Shown one piece after another: positions 1-7,746 of a stretch of DNA of 38,702 nt. A model generated the notes under the pieces. That model had not been told where the DNA came from. It made no database searches and saw only the letters and a list, made by a program, of their open reading frames with translations. The stretch is taken from contig NZ_MAGP01000147.1 in the NCBI RefSeq assembly GCF_002926165.1, positions 1 through 38,702 on the forward strand, given 5' to 3'. Source of the DNA: Micromonospora chalcea (GTDB lineage Bacteria; Actinomycetota; Actinomycetes; Mycobacteriales; Micromonosporaceae). Both the position numbers and the translations under genes were made by a program. Within the stretch, counting starts at the first letter, position 1; every line of letters begins with the position of its first letter.

Positions 1-389
1 GGGCGGGGGGCCGGCGGGGTGGGGGTGCTGGTCGCGACGCTGGGGGTACGCAGGTCGGCGGCCTTCGCGACGTCCTTCAGCTCGTCGTGCACGCCGGTGA
101 CGTCCGAGCGCAGGTTGTCGTACATGCTCTGCAGCGGCTTGCGGATCGCCTGCTCGTCGTCCTCGCTGAGCAGGTGCTTGCGGATGAACGCCTTGGGGTG
201 CAGGTCCTCCAGCTGGATGTCCGTACCCAGCTCGCGGCTCAGGTCGCCGGTGGCGTTGCGCGCCATGCTGCGCAGGTTGCGGACCATCCGGAGACCGTCG
301 TTGATGACGTTGGGCAGCCGGTCCCCGAAGATCAACAGCGCCAGGAGCAGCAGGACGCCGATCTCCCACCAGTTCAGGTTCTCGAACAC
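1..389 (-). CDS. tatB: Sec-independent protein translocase TatB, partial (C-terminus outside window)
   Basis: This is the TatB component of the twin-arginine export machinery, which partners TatC in receiving folded Tat substrates at the cytoplasmic membrane. The GTG start at 389 follows a GAGGAGG site by 5 nt. The protein opens with a short N-out hydrophobic helix (about residues 6-20, NWWEIGVLLLLALLIFGDRLP), which contains the FGDRLP hinge typical of TatA/B. An amphipathic helix and a long charged, then Pro/Thr-rich tail follow. About 129 codons are visible before the window ends. It lies 73 nt downstream of htrA on the same strand, an order also found in mycobacteria. TatB rather than TatA is inferred from the long tail and the htrA neighbour. 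A Tat substrate with an RRRFL signal is encoded at 19415-21202. Confidence 0.85.
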   Translation of the reverse strand, partial: MFENLNWWEIGVLLLLALLIFGDRLPNVINDGLRMVRNLRSMARNATGDLSRELGTDIQLEDLHPKAFIRKHLLSEDDEQAIRKPLQSMYDNLRSDVTGVHDELKDVAKAADLRTPSVATSTPTPPAPR

Positions 390-462
390 CGCGGCCTCCT
401 CGTCCGTGTCCACGGCAAGACTACGCACGTCAGGTGACCATCCGGGAGGGGGTGACCGGTGC

Positions 463-1752
463 TCACTTCGCGTCGGCGGCGAGCGTCACCGAGGCGTTCT
501 GCCGCGCCGACCCCCGCCGGTACTCGACAGTCACCACCGACCCGGGCGCGTACTTGCGCACCAGCGCCACCAGATCGGTCGGGTCGGTCATCGGATGGCC
601 GTCCAGCCGCAGCACCACGTCCCCGGTACGCAGCCCGGCGGCCGCCGCCGGACCGGCCGGCTCGACCGCGTTGAGGCGTACCCCGCCGCCGGTGGCGCCG
701 GTGCCGCCGACCTGGGCGCCGATCACCGTACGCCGGGCCTTGCCGGTGCCGATGATGTCCTCGGTGATCCGCTTCGCCTGGTTGATCGGGATGGCGAAGG
801 CGAGACCGATGTTGCCGGCCTCCTGCCCGTCGGCCACCAGTGACTTGATCGTCGAGTTCACCCCGACCACCCGGCCGGCGCCGTCCACGAGCGGGCCGCC
901 GGAGTTGCCGTGGTTGACCGCGGCGTCGGTCTGGATCGCCGCGTAGTAGCGGGTCGGCCCGCCCGGCTCGCCGGCCTGCATCGTCCGGTCCAGCGCGCTC
1001 ACGATGCCGGCGGTGACGGTGTTGGCGAGCGACAGCGGCGAGCCGATCGCGAGCACCGGGTCACCGACAGCGAGCGCGTCGGAGTCGCCGAACTGCACCG
1101 GCGTCAGCCCGGAGCGGGAGACCTTGATCACTGCGATGTCCGACTCCGGGTCCTGCCCCACCACGGTGCCGGCGGCGGTGCTGCCGTCGTTGAACACGAC
1201 CGTCGCCTTTCCGGGGCCGTCGGCGACCACGTGGTCGTTCGTGACGATGTGCCCCTCGGCGCTGACCACGAAGCCGGAGCCCTCGCTGGTGCCGCCGAGA
1301 CTGACCACCCGGATGGTGACCACGCTGGGCAGGACCCGCTCGGCGACGCCCGCGAGCGACTCGGGCTTGCGCTGGGCCAGCGCCGGGGCCTGCCCCGACT
1401 GCGCGCCGAGCGTCGGCACGTCACCTCCGCGCAGGAGGGCGTACGTCAGGGCGCTGCCCAGGGAACCGGCCAGCAACGCGGTGACCAGGGAAATCAGCAC
1501 CATCTGGCGCAGTCCCGGCCGGGTCGGCAGGTCCGGATCGGTGACCGGCTCCGGCTCACCCGCGCCCGGTGTCGGCGCCGCCGGAACGACCACGGCGGCC
1601 GGCGCGTACGGGTCCCGCCACGGGTCGGCGAGCGCGTCCGACCACCACGGCGACGTCGCCTGACCCGGGGCGTCCTGCGCGGGTCGTCCCGGCGCCGGTC
1701 CACCCGGTGCCGGTGATCCGCCGGGCCGGCGCCAGTCCCAGCCGTCGGTCAC
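463..1752 (-). CDS. htrA: HtrA/DegP-type S1C serine protease with PDZ domain
   Basis: This is a membrane-anchored envelope quality-control protease of the trypsin-like S1C family. With the GTG start at 1752 (GGGAGG 7 nt upstream) it has 429 residues. A Pro/Ala-rich cytoplasmic N-terminus of about 80 residues is followed by one transmembrane helix (about 84-107) and the protease domain. The catalytic triad is visible as His174 (TNDHVVAD), Asp205 (SDIAVIKV) and Ser284 (GNSGGPLV). A C-terminal PDZ domain spans about 340-425. A second in-frame GTG at 1767 is an alternative start. tatB follows on the same strand. In mycobacteria this pair lies behind sigE and rseA, but here the 226 bp upstream lead straight to a divergent methyltransferase. 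Extracytoplasmic stress regulation is therefore likely but not shown by the context. Confidence 0.93.
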   Translation of the reverse strand: MTDGWDWRRPGGSPAPGGPAPGRPAQDAPGQATSPWWSDALADPWRDPYAPAAVVVPAAPTPGAGEPEPVTDPDLPTRPGLRQMVLISLVTALLAGSLGSALTYALLRGGDVPTLGAQSGQAPALAQRKPESLAGVAERVLPSVVTIRVVSLGGTSEGSGFVVSAEGHIVTNDHVVADGPGKATVVFNDGSTAAGTVVGQDPESDIAVIKVSRSGLTPVQFGDSDALAVGDPVLAIGSPLSLANTVTAGIVSALDRTMQAGEPGGPTRYYAAIQTDAAVNHGNSGGPLVDGAGRVVGVNSTIKSLVADGQEAGNIGLAFAIPINQAKRITEDIIGTGKARRTVIGAQVGGTGATGGGVRLNAVEPAGPAAAAGLRTGDVVLRLDGHPMTDPTDLVALVRKYAPGSVVTVEYRRGSARQNASVTLAADAK

Positions 1753-1978
1753 GTCGGTGCCTCCCACTCCGTCCCCCTCGCCCCGCGCCGGAGACCGGCG
1801 GAGCCGGACGACCGTGACGCGCGGGACGCATCCAGGATTACACGGATGACGCGAATGGAGTCAGGGGTTGCCCTCCGTGACCGCTTCACAGCGGACTCGC
1901 GGCTGCGCGGGTACCGGCCCGCCTCTACGCTCACAGTGCATACCGCCCCTCGCACCAGTCCGCCCCCGGAGGTGTCCC

Positions 1979-2629
1979 ATCGCCACGGTCGCCGGTCACG
2001 GCAGTTCGACGGCCCAGGCGCTTCACTTCGCCGAGTCGTACGTCACCGAGGACCTCGTGCTGCGCACGGCCCGCGCCCTCGCCCACGAGGTGGGCCTGGA
2101 GGCGGTCACGCCCGGGTCGGGAGCCGCCCTGCGGCTGCTCGCCGCCGCCGGCAACGCCCGGGCGGTGGTGGAGATCGGCACCGGCACCGGGGTGAGCGGC
2201 ATCTGGCTGCTGCGCGGCATGCGCCCGGACGGGGTGCTCACCACGATCGACGTCGAGGTGGAGTACCAGCGCATCGCCCGGCGGCTGTTCCAGGAGGCGG
2301 GTTTCCCGTCGGGGCGTACCCGGATCATCACCGGCCGGGCCCTCGACGTGCTGCCCCGCCTCGCGGACGGCGCCTACGACCTGGTCTTCGTGGACGCGGC
2401 GGCCACCGGCTTCGCCGCGTACGTGGACGCGGCGCTGCGGCTGCTGCGCCCCGGCGGGGTGCTCGCGCTCAACGGCGCGCTCGCGGCCGGCCGGGTCGGG
2501 GATCCCGCCGCGCGGGACGTCGAGACGGTCACCGTGCGGGAGGCCATCAAGGCGATCCGCGAGTCGGAGAACTGGGTGCCCGCGCTGCTGCCGGTCGGCC
2601 ACGGCCTGCTCGCCGCCGTGAAGAGCTAG
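1979..2629 (+). CDS. SAM-dependent O-methyltransferase (family 3)
   Basis: This is a class I SAM methyltransferase of the catechol/caffeoyl-CoA O-methyltransferase type (Methyltransf_3). Motif I is VVEIGTGTGVSGIWLL, and an acidic post-I strand (TTIDVEVEYQ) and DLVFVDAAATGF follow, all in the expected order. The ORF is open from a TTG at 1868, but homology appears to begin only near ATVAGHGSSTAQALHFAESYV. A GGAGG box at 1968-1972 sits 6 nt before an in-frame ATC at 1979, giving 216 residues; no ATG, GTG or TTG is in frame there. If ATC is not used, GTG 1877 or TTG 1868 would add a low-complexity leader. The gene is divergent from htrA and its stop is 1 nt from the pepA stop on the other strand. 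A methyltransferase also neighbours sigE-htrA in mycobacteria (Rv1220c); its substrate is unknown. Confidence 0.85.
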   Translation: MATVAGHGSSTAQALHFAESYVTEDLVLRTARALAHEVGLEAVTPGSGAALRLLAAAGNARAVVEIGTGTGVSGIWLLRGMRPDGVLTTIDVEVEYQRIARRLFQEAGFPSGRTRIITGRALDVLPRLADGAYDLVFVDAAATGFAAYVDAALRLLRPGGVLALNGALAAGRVGDPAARDVETVTVREAIKAIRESENWVPALLPVGHGLLAAVKS

Positions 2630-2630
2630 A

Positions 2631-4109
2631 TCAGCCCAGCGTCGCCAGCCAGCGCAGCAACCCGCGTACGCCCCAGCCGGTGGCGCCCTTGACCAGTTCG
2701 CCGTGCGTGTCGTCGGACCACGACGGCGCGGACATGTCCAGGTGCGCCCACCGGTCCCGCAGGTCACCGGTGAACTCCCGCAGGTACAGCGCGGCCACCA
2801 CCGAGCCGGCGCCCTGCGCCGGTGAGCTGTGCAGGTCGGCGACGTCGCTGGCCAGGTGTTCGACGTAGTCGTCGGCGAGCGGCATCCGCCAGGCCCGCTC
2901 ACCGGCCGCGGTGATCGCGTCGAGCAGGTCGCCGGCCAGGGCGTCGTTCTCGCTGTAGAGCGCCGCGTGCCGCTTGCCGAGGGCCACCGCGTTCGCGCCG
3001 GTCAGCGTGGCCAGGTCGATCAGCAGGTCGGGCTTCAGCTCGCGGACCGCGTACGCCATCGCGTCGGCGAGGACCAGCCGGCCCTCCGCGTCGGAGTTGG
3101 TGCTCTCGCTGGTCAGCCCGCCGTAGTGCCGGATCACGTCGCCGGGGCGGAACGCCGACCCGCTGACCATGTTCTCGGCGAGCGGGGCCAGCGTGGTGAC
3201 CCGTACCGGCAGCCCCAGTTCGGCAGCGCCGAGCGTCGCGGCGATCACCGCGGCGGCGCCGGCCATGTCCTTGCGCATGAGCTTCATGGCGGGCACCGGT
3301 TTGATCGAGATGCCGCCGGTGTCGAACGTGATGCCCTTGCCGACGAGGACCACGTGGGTGCGCGCGCCGTCGGGCCGCCAGTCCAGCTCGACCAGGCGGG
3401 GGCCGCTGGCGGAGCCGCCGCCGACGGCCAGGATGCCGCCGAAGCCCTCGGCCGCCAGCTCCTGCGGACCGCGTACCCGCAGGTGCAGGCCGGTCCGGCC
3501 GGACGCGGCGCCGGCCACCTGCTCGGCGAACCACTCCGGGTTCTTGGTGGACGAGGGCGTGTTCGTGAGGTCCCGGGCCAGGCGGGTCATCTCGGCGGTG
3601 GTCCGGGCGGCGTCGAGCGTGCCCGCGAGCGCCTCCGGGTCGTCGACGAGCACCAGCGCCTCGGCCAGGGCCGGGCGTCCGCCGGACTCGGTGAGGCGGA
3701 AGCGGTACGAGCCGAGCAGCAGGCCCTCGGCCAGGCCGCGTAGCGCCTCGGTCGCCTCGCCGGGAAGCGCGATGGTGATCTGCGTCTCATCCTTCGCCGC
3801 GCGGGCCAGCGCGGCGCCCGCGGTGCGCCAGTCGCACTCGTCGCCGGACCCGACGCCGAGCAGCCACAGCCGTGCCGGAGCGCCGCCGGGACGCAGGTGT
3901 TCGCGTACCTCACCGGCGGCGCCGGTGAGCCGGGTGGCGGGCAGCAGGGCGGCGGACTCGGCCCGGACGTCGTCGCCGGGCGCGACGGCGGTCGGGACCA
4001 GTTCGGCCGGAGAGCCGGACGAGTCCGCGGAGTCGGGCTTCCCGGGACGGACGGGCAGGACGAGAGCGTCGGACCCCGCGGGCCCACTCACCAGACGAAT
4101 GACCAGCAC
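2631..4109 (-). CDS. pepA: Leucyl aminopeptidase (M17, PepA family)
   Basis: This cytosolic aminopeptidase uses two metal ions to remove N-terminal residues from peptides, working as a hexamer in the family. The 492 residues match the usual length. The C-terminal catalytic domain carries VGKGITFDTGG (257-266) and NSDAEGRL (338-345; NTDAEGRL is the usual form). Mapping by constant offset onto the E. coli enzyme gives metal ligands Lys258, Asp263, Asp281, Asp340 and Glu342, and catalytic Lys270 and Arg344, all present. The N-terminal domain (about 1-165) is divergent, as is normal. The start is GTG 4109; the nearest GGAGG is about 11 nt upstream, rather far. It is a single gene, convergent with the methyltransferase and insulated from the upstream DUF3117 gene by a strong hairpin. 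Confidence 0.95.
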   Translation of the reverse strand: MLVIRLVSGPAGSDALVLPVRPGKPDSADSSGSPAELVPTAVAPGDDVRAESAALLPATRLTGAAGEVREHLRPGGAPARLWLLGVGSGDECDWRTAGAALARAAKDETQITIALPGEATEALRGLAEGLLLGSYRFRLTESGGRPALAEALVLVDDPEALAGTLDAARTTAEMTRLARDLTNTPSSTKNPEWFAEQVAGAASGRTGLHLRVRGPQELAAEGFGGILAVGGGSASGPRLVELDWRPDGARTHVVLVGKGITFDTGGISIKPVPAMKLMRKDMAGAAAVIAATLGAAELGLPVRVTTLAPLAENMVSGSAFRPGDVIRHYGGLTSESTNSDAEGRLVLADAMAYAVRELKPDLLIDLATLTGANAVALGKRHAALYSENDALAGDLLDAITAAGERAWRMPLADDYVEHLASDVADLHSSPAQGAGSVVAALYLREFTGDLRDRWAHLDMSAPSWSDDTHGELVKGATGWGVRGLLRWLATLG

Positions 4110-4172
4110 GCTGGACCGTACCTCCGAAATGGTTTCAACGGGGACGTTTCATCGCTCACCCGCAGAGGAAGG

Positions 4173-4205
4173 CCCTGAGCCACCGGCGGTGCCGGTGGCT
4201 CAGGG
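4173..4205 (-). terminator. Rho-independent-type hairpin downstream of the DUF3117 gene
   Basis: A perfect 15-bp inverted repeat, CCCTGAGCCACCGGC (4173-4187) and its complement (4191-4205), is separated by 3 nt. It lies between the DUF3117 stop and the pepA start, both leftward, so it most likely ends the DUF3117 transcript. There is no clear T tract, which is common in high-GC actinobacteria. Confidence 0.75.
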
Positions 4206-4252
4206 TATGACGAACCGTCCGCGCGGCGGACGCCACGCGGACACTCCTCGAA

Positions 4253-4420
4253 TCAGCCCGCTGCCGCCTTCAGCGCGTCACCCAGCGCGGTGGCCTCGTC
4301 GGGAGTCATCTCGACGACGAGCCGGCCACCACCCTCCAGCGGGACACGCATGACGATGCCCCGGCCCTCCTTGGTGACTTCCAGCGGACCGTCGCCCGTC
4401 CGCGGCTTCATCGCCGCCAT
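4253..4420 (-). CDS. DUF3117 small conserved actinobacterial protein
   Basis: This 55-residue protein belongs to the near-universal actinobacterial DUF3117 family (MAAMKPRTGDGPLEVTKEGRG at the N-terminus, then a hydrophobic beta-rich stretch and TPDEATALGDALKAA). The ATG at 4420 has an AGGGGAG site about 6 nt upstream, and the length is that of the family. The M. tuberculosis homologue is, as I recall, Rv1211, which lies beside tagA and near folP2, as here; it has been described as calmodulin-like, but the role is not settled. No membrane segment or enzyme motif is visible. The gene is monocistronic, with its own upstream AT-rich region and a strong downstream hairpin. Confidence 0.9.
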   Translation of the reverse strand: MAAMKPRTGDGPLEVTKEGRGIVMRVPLEGGGRLVVEMTPDEATALGDALKAAAG

Positions 4421-4550
4421 GTTGTCTCCCCTCAGACCTACACCAGGGTCGGTGAGTTGCCCCACAGCCACTTCGCCAACGCCAACCGCAACCATCACGG
4501 GAGGCTCGACCAACGATTTTCCCTGATGAACACCGCCGGACCCAAACCGA

Positions 4551-4600
4551 AGCAGCATTGATGTAACAGCATCTAGCTTATCTTGGATAGGCCTGTCACA
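4551..4600 (+). promoter_or_regulatory. AT-rich promoter/operator region upstream of paaX
   Basis: This pocket is much richer in A/T than its surroundings. It holds two small dyads, GATG-N6-CATC (4560-4573) and TATC-TTG-GATA (4579-4589), 20-50 nt before the paaX start at 4611. TTGATG (4558) and TATCTT are possible -35 and -10 hexamers but with only about 15 nt between them. PaaX proteins often bind their own promoters, so autoregulation is a reasonable inference; the exact operator is not determined. Confidence 0.35.
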
Positions 4601-4610
4601 ATGTGCGGTC

Positions 4611-5429
4611 ATGCAGGCACGGTCGGCACTCTTCGACCTGTACGGCGACCACCTCCGGGCCCGAGGTGGCCGCGCACCCGTCGCCGCCCTGGTCAAGCTG
4701 CTCGCCCCGCTCGGGATCGCCCCACCGGCGGTGCGCACCGCGGTCAGCCGGATGGTCCGCCAGGGCTGGCTGGAACCACTCCGGCTCGCCTCCGGACCCG
4801 GGTATTCGATCACCCCGAAGGCGGCCCGTCGACTCGACGAGGCGGCGTCGCGGATCTACCGGACCGGACGGCACAGTTGGGACGGACGGTTCGACCTCCT
4901 GGTGCTCACCCCGCCCGCGTCCCGCCGCGACCGGCAGCGGCTCGCCGCCAACCTCAGCTTCCTCGGCTACGGCACGCTCGACGACTGCACCTGGGTCGCC
5001 ACCCGTGCCGGCGAGGACGTCGACCTGCTGCTCGACGAGGCGGGCGTGCGCTACGAGCGGTTCACCGCCGCCCACACCTCCGGCACGCCCGGCGCGATGG
5101 GCGTGGTCCGCCGCGCGTGGGACCTGGCCGAGATCGGCCGGGCGTACGAGCGCTTCGTCGCCGAGCAGAAGCCGCTCCTGTCCGGCGTCACGGTGCGCAG
5201 CAGCGACGAGGACGCGTACGCGGCCCGGTTCCGGCTCGTGCACGCGTGGCGTACGTTCCTGTTCCGGGACCCGCAGCTGCCACCGGCGCTGCTACCCGAG
5301 CGGTGGCCGGGCACCAGCGCGGCCAGCTTCTTCGACCGGCACGCCGCCCGGCTCCGGCCGGCCGCCGACCGGTACGTCGAGCAGTGCCTCGACGCGAGCA
5401 ACCGCCTGGCACGACAGAAGGGTCGTTAG
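4611..5429 (+). CDS. paaX: PaaX-family transcriptional regulator
   Basis: The 272 residues show the three PaaX parts. An N-terminal winged helix (about 1-75) contains PPAVRTAVSRMVRQGWLEPLR, then come a central domain and a C-terminal PaaX_C region (about 180-265, ERFVAEQKPLL onward). In enteric and pseudomonad systems PaaX represses phenylacetate catabolism and is released by phenylacetyl-CoA. Here it is followed after 4 nt by an enoyl-CoA hydratase-like gene, consistent with control of a CoA-thioester catabolic step. No paaABCDE oxygenase or ligase is nearby, so the real inducer is unknown. The start is ATG 4611; no strong Shine-Dalgarno sequence is seen, which suggests a nearly leaderless transcript. 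Confidence 0.85.
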   Translation: MQARSALFDLYGDHLRARGGRAPVAALVKLLAPLGIAPPAVRTAVSRMVRQGWLEPLRLASGPGYSITPKAARRLDEAASRIYRTGRHSWDGRFDLLVLTPPASRRDRQRLAANLSFLGYGTLDDCTWVATRAGEDVDLLLDEAGVRYERFTAAHTSGTPGAMGVVRRAWDLAEIGRAYERFVAEQKPLLSGVTVRSSDEDAYAARFRLVHAWRTFLFRDPQLPPALLPERWPGTSAASFFDRHAARLRPAADRYVEQCLDASNRLARQKGR

Positions 5430-5433
5430 AAAC

Positions 5434-6225
5434 GTGACCGAGCCGCTGCTCGTCGACCGCACCGACGCCGTCGTCACCCTGACGCTAAACCGCCCGACGG
5501 CGATGAACTCGCTCGACGTGGCGCTCAAGGAGGCGCTCCGGGACACCCTGGCCGAGCTGGAGACCGACCGCTCCTGCCGGGCCGTGGTGCTGACCGGCGC
5601 GGGCGGCTCGTTCAGCGCCGGGCAGGACCTGCGCGAGCACGTGCAGACGCTGGACTCGGCCGACGCCGACCCGCTGGGCACGGTCCGGGCGCACTACAAC
5701 CCGATCGCCGCCCGGCTGGCCAACCTGCCCAAGCCGGTGGTCGCCGCGGTGCGCGGCATGGCCGCCGGGGCGGGCGCCTCACTGGCCCTGCTCGCCGACT
5801 TCCGCATCGGCGGCCCGAAGACCCGCTTCCTGATGGCCTTCGCCGGGGTGGGGCTGGCCGCCGACACCGGCGCGTCCTGGACGCTGCCCCGGCTGGTCGG
5901 CCACGCCAAGGCCGTCGAGCTGCTGATGCTCGCCGAGCCGGTGAGCGCCGACGACGCCTGCCGGCTGGGCCTGCTGAACCGGCTGGTGGACGACGACGAG
6001 CAGGTGCTCCCGGCCGCGCAGGAGCTGGCCGCGCGGCTCGCCGCCGGCCCGACCGTCGCGTACGGGGCGATCAAGCGCCAGCTCTCCATCGCCGACGCCG
6101 GCACGCTCGCCGACGCGCTGGCCGCCGAGGCGCAGGCGCAGGCGATCTGCGGCGCCACCGCCGACCACCACGCCGCCACCAAGGCGTTCGTCAACAAGCA
6201 GAAGCCGGTCTTCGAGGGCCGCTGA
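5434..6225 (+). CDS. Enoyl-CoA hydratase/isomerase (crotonase family, PaaG-like)
   Basis: This 263-residue crotonase-fold enzyme acts on acyl-CoA thioesters. The first oxyanion-hole strand is seen in GAGGSFSAGQDLREH and the second in VRGMAAGAGASLALLADFRI. The AGQDL motif and the Asp of GLAADTGASW, without the two glutamates of a true enoyl-CoA hydratase, resemble PaaG (ring 1,2-epoxyphenylacetyl-CoA isomerase) and other isomerase-type members. The GTG start at 5434 is 4 nt after paaX, so the pair is almost certainly co-transcribed. The pairing supports a role in aromatic or phenylacetate-like CoA metabolism, though a lone beta-oxidation role cannot be excluded. Confidence 0.85.
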   Translation: MTEPLLVDRTDAVVTLTLNRPTAMNSLDVALKEALRDTLAELETDRSCRAVVLTGAGGSFSAGQDLREHVQTLDSADADPLGTVRAHYNPIAARLANLPKPVVAAVRGMAAGAGASLALLADFRIGGPKTRFLMAFAGVGLAADTGASWTLPRLVGHAKAVELLMLAEPVSADDACRLGLLNRLVDDDEQVLPAAQELAARLAAGPTVAYGAIKRQLSIADAGTLADALAAEAQAQAICGATADHHAATKAFVNKQKPVFEGR

Positions 6226-6238
6226 ACCGGGCCGGGGC

Positions 6239-6253
6239 GGGTGCCGGGCACCC
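6239..6253. terminator. Short hairpin between convergent genes
   Basis: GGGTGCC (6239-6245) and GGCACCC (6247-6253) form a tight inverted repeat in the 41-bp gap between the convergent hydratase and SDR genes. The 1-nt centre means that some pairs must open to form a loop. It is a plausible weak bidirectional terminator. Confidence 0.4.
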
Positions 6254-6266
6254 CTCGCGCGCCCGC

Positions 6267-7019
6267 TCAGCGGGCCACGTAGCCGCCGTCGATGGGGATC
6301 GTGTGCCCGGTGACCCAGGCCGCGTCGTCGGAGGCGAGGAAGAGCACCACACCCGCCACGTCGTCGGCGGTCGGGATGCCGGGCTTCGGGTTGAACGACT
6401 CCATCTGCCGGCGCATCTGCTCCGGGTCCGGCGCGTTCGCGATGAAGTGCTCCACGAGCGGGGTCATCACCACTGTCGGGGCGACCGCGTTGACCCGTAC
6501 GCCCCGGGCGGCGTACTCGACGGCCGCGGACCGGGTCAGCCCGACGATGCCGGCCTTGGTGAACGTGTACGGCGAGATGTTGTCCTGCGCGGTCAGCCCG
6601 GCCGTGGACGAGGTGTTGACGATCGCGCCGCCGCCGGAGCGCAGCATCGCGTCGATGCCGTACCGCAGCACGTAGAACACGCCGTCGCCGTTGATCCGGC
6701 GGACCTTCTCCCAGTTCGCCAGGTCCATCTCGTGCAGCGCCTGCTGCTGCCCGTCGATGCCGGCGTTGTTGAAGATCACGTCGAGCCGGCCGTACCGCGC
6801 GACCGCCTCGGCGATGCCACGCTCGACGGAGGTGGCGTCGCCGGTGTCCATGGTCACCGCGAGCGCGTCCGGCAGGCTCGACGCCACCCGTTCGGCGCCC
6901 TCGGTGTTGATGTCCGCGATCACCAGCTTGCCGCCCTCGGCGGCGAACCGGCGCGCCGTCGCCTCGCCCAGGCCGGACGCTCCGCCGGTCACCAGCACGA
7001 CCCTGTCCCGGAACCGCAT
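6267..7019 (-). CDS. SDR-family NAD(P)-dependent oxidoreductase
   Basis: This is a 250-residue classical short-chain dehydrogenase/reductase. The cofactor motif TGGASGLG is at about 11-18, and IADINTEGAE follows, with Asp after beta-2, which favours NAD(H). NNAG is at about 88-91. The catalytic Ser-Tyr-Lys appears as NTSSTAG and YTFTKAG. The C-terminal GHTIPIDGGYVAR is typical of family members reducing or oxidising secondary alcohols. The ATG at 7019 has a GGGGG-type site just upstream. The gene is convergent with the hydratase; the two could act in one catabolic route, but only proximity suggests this. The substrate is unknown. Confidence 0.9.
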   Translation of the reverse strand: MRFRDRVVLVTGGASGLGEATARRFAAEGGKLVIADINTEGAERVASSLPDALAVTMDTGDATSVERGIAEAVARYGRLDVIFNNAGIDGQQQALHEMDLANWEKVRRINGDGVFYVLRYGIDAMLRSGGGAIVNTSSTAGLTAQDNISPYTFTKAGIVGLTRSAAVEYAARGVRVNAVAPTVVMTPLVEHFIANAPDPEQMRRQMESFNPKPGIPTADDVAGVVLFLASDDAAWVTGHTIPIDGGYVAR

Positions 7020-7055
7020 GGCACCCCCTTGACCACGCCGGCCGGCGCCGGCCCT

Positions 7056-7081
7056 CGTCCCGGACGCTACCGCCCGGGACG
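7056..7081 (-). terminator. Hairpin downstream of the 7087-7710 gene
   Basis: CGTCCCGG (7056-7063) and CCGGGACG (7074-7081) form a perfect 8-bp stem with a 10-nt loop, 5 nt beyond the stop of the hypothetical gene and upstream of the SDR start. It probably separates the two leftward genes. Confidence 0.6.
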
Positions 7082-7086
7082 GGGGG

Positions 7087-7710
7087 TCAGTCGTCCTCTT
7101 CGGGATCCTGGTTGGCCTCGACGCCGAGCACGAACGCCTGCATGGCCAGCTCGTCGCCGTAGGGCGAGACGAACGCCGGCAGTTCCCGCGGGCCCAGCTC
7201 CTGCACGTAGGACCAGAAGATCCGGACCGCCTCGGCCCGCGACGCCGCCTCGATCGGCAGGTCCAGGCTGACCAGCCAGGTGCTGCGGGCCGGCGGCGGG
7301 CCGAGCCGGTCGGCCAGCGCCCGCCAGCGGGCCGGGTCGAGCGCGACCACCGGTCCGTCCGGCGCCGGGCCGTCGACCGGAACCGGCTCGTCCAGCGCCC
7401 GCCGGGTGTACGCGACCACGAGCGGCCCGGCCGCCAGGTCGGACTGCGGATCGTCCGGGTCCTCCCGGGTCCCGGACGCCGCGAGCGCGACCCGGCCGAG
7501 CGCGACCAGCCGCAGCGGCTCGTCGACCAGCACCGCCACCCGGTCGCCGGGGCGCGGGCGAGCCGCTGCGGCCGGCCCGGTCAGCTCCAGCACGTCGTGG
7601 TGCACCAGCCGCTCGGCCTCGAAGCGCTCGGCGGGCAGCAGCACCGCCCAGGCGCCGGTAGTGGTCTCACCGTCGGTCGTCCCGCTCGTACGCGGCTCGG
7701 TGTCGGTCAT
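7087..7710 (-). CDS. Hypothetical protein, conserved-looking, unknown function
   Basis: I do not recognise a characterised family in this 207-residue soluble protein. It starts at ATG 7710 with a Thr/Gly-rich tail. A compact N-terminal domain (about 18-110) follows, with GAWAVLLPAERFEAERLV and RPGDRVAVLVDEPLRLVALGRVAL, reminiscent of the beta-barrel layout of PUA/EVE-like folds, but this is weak. A C-terminal helical domain (about 135-195, ending ELAMQAFVLGVEANQ) and an acidic DPEEDD tail come last. There is no signal peptide, membrane helix or cysteine pair. Codon use is like that of its neighbours, so it is likely a real resident gene. It lies next to the DNA-repair gene tag in the same direction, 36 nt apart. 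Confidence 0.75.
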   Translation of the reverse strand: MTDTEPRTSGTTDGETTTGAWAVLLPAERFEAERLVHHDVLELTGPAAAARPRPGDRVAVLVDEPLRLVALGRVALAASGTREDPDDPQSDLAAGPLVVAYTRRALDEPVPVDGPAPDGPVVALDPARWRALADRLGPPPARSTWLVSLDLPIEAASRAEAVRIFWSYVQELGPRELPAFVSPYGDELAMQAFVLGVEANQDPEEDD

Positions 7711-7746
7711 GTCCCAATCCCATCACGCCGGAGGTGGCGCGCTCGG

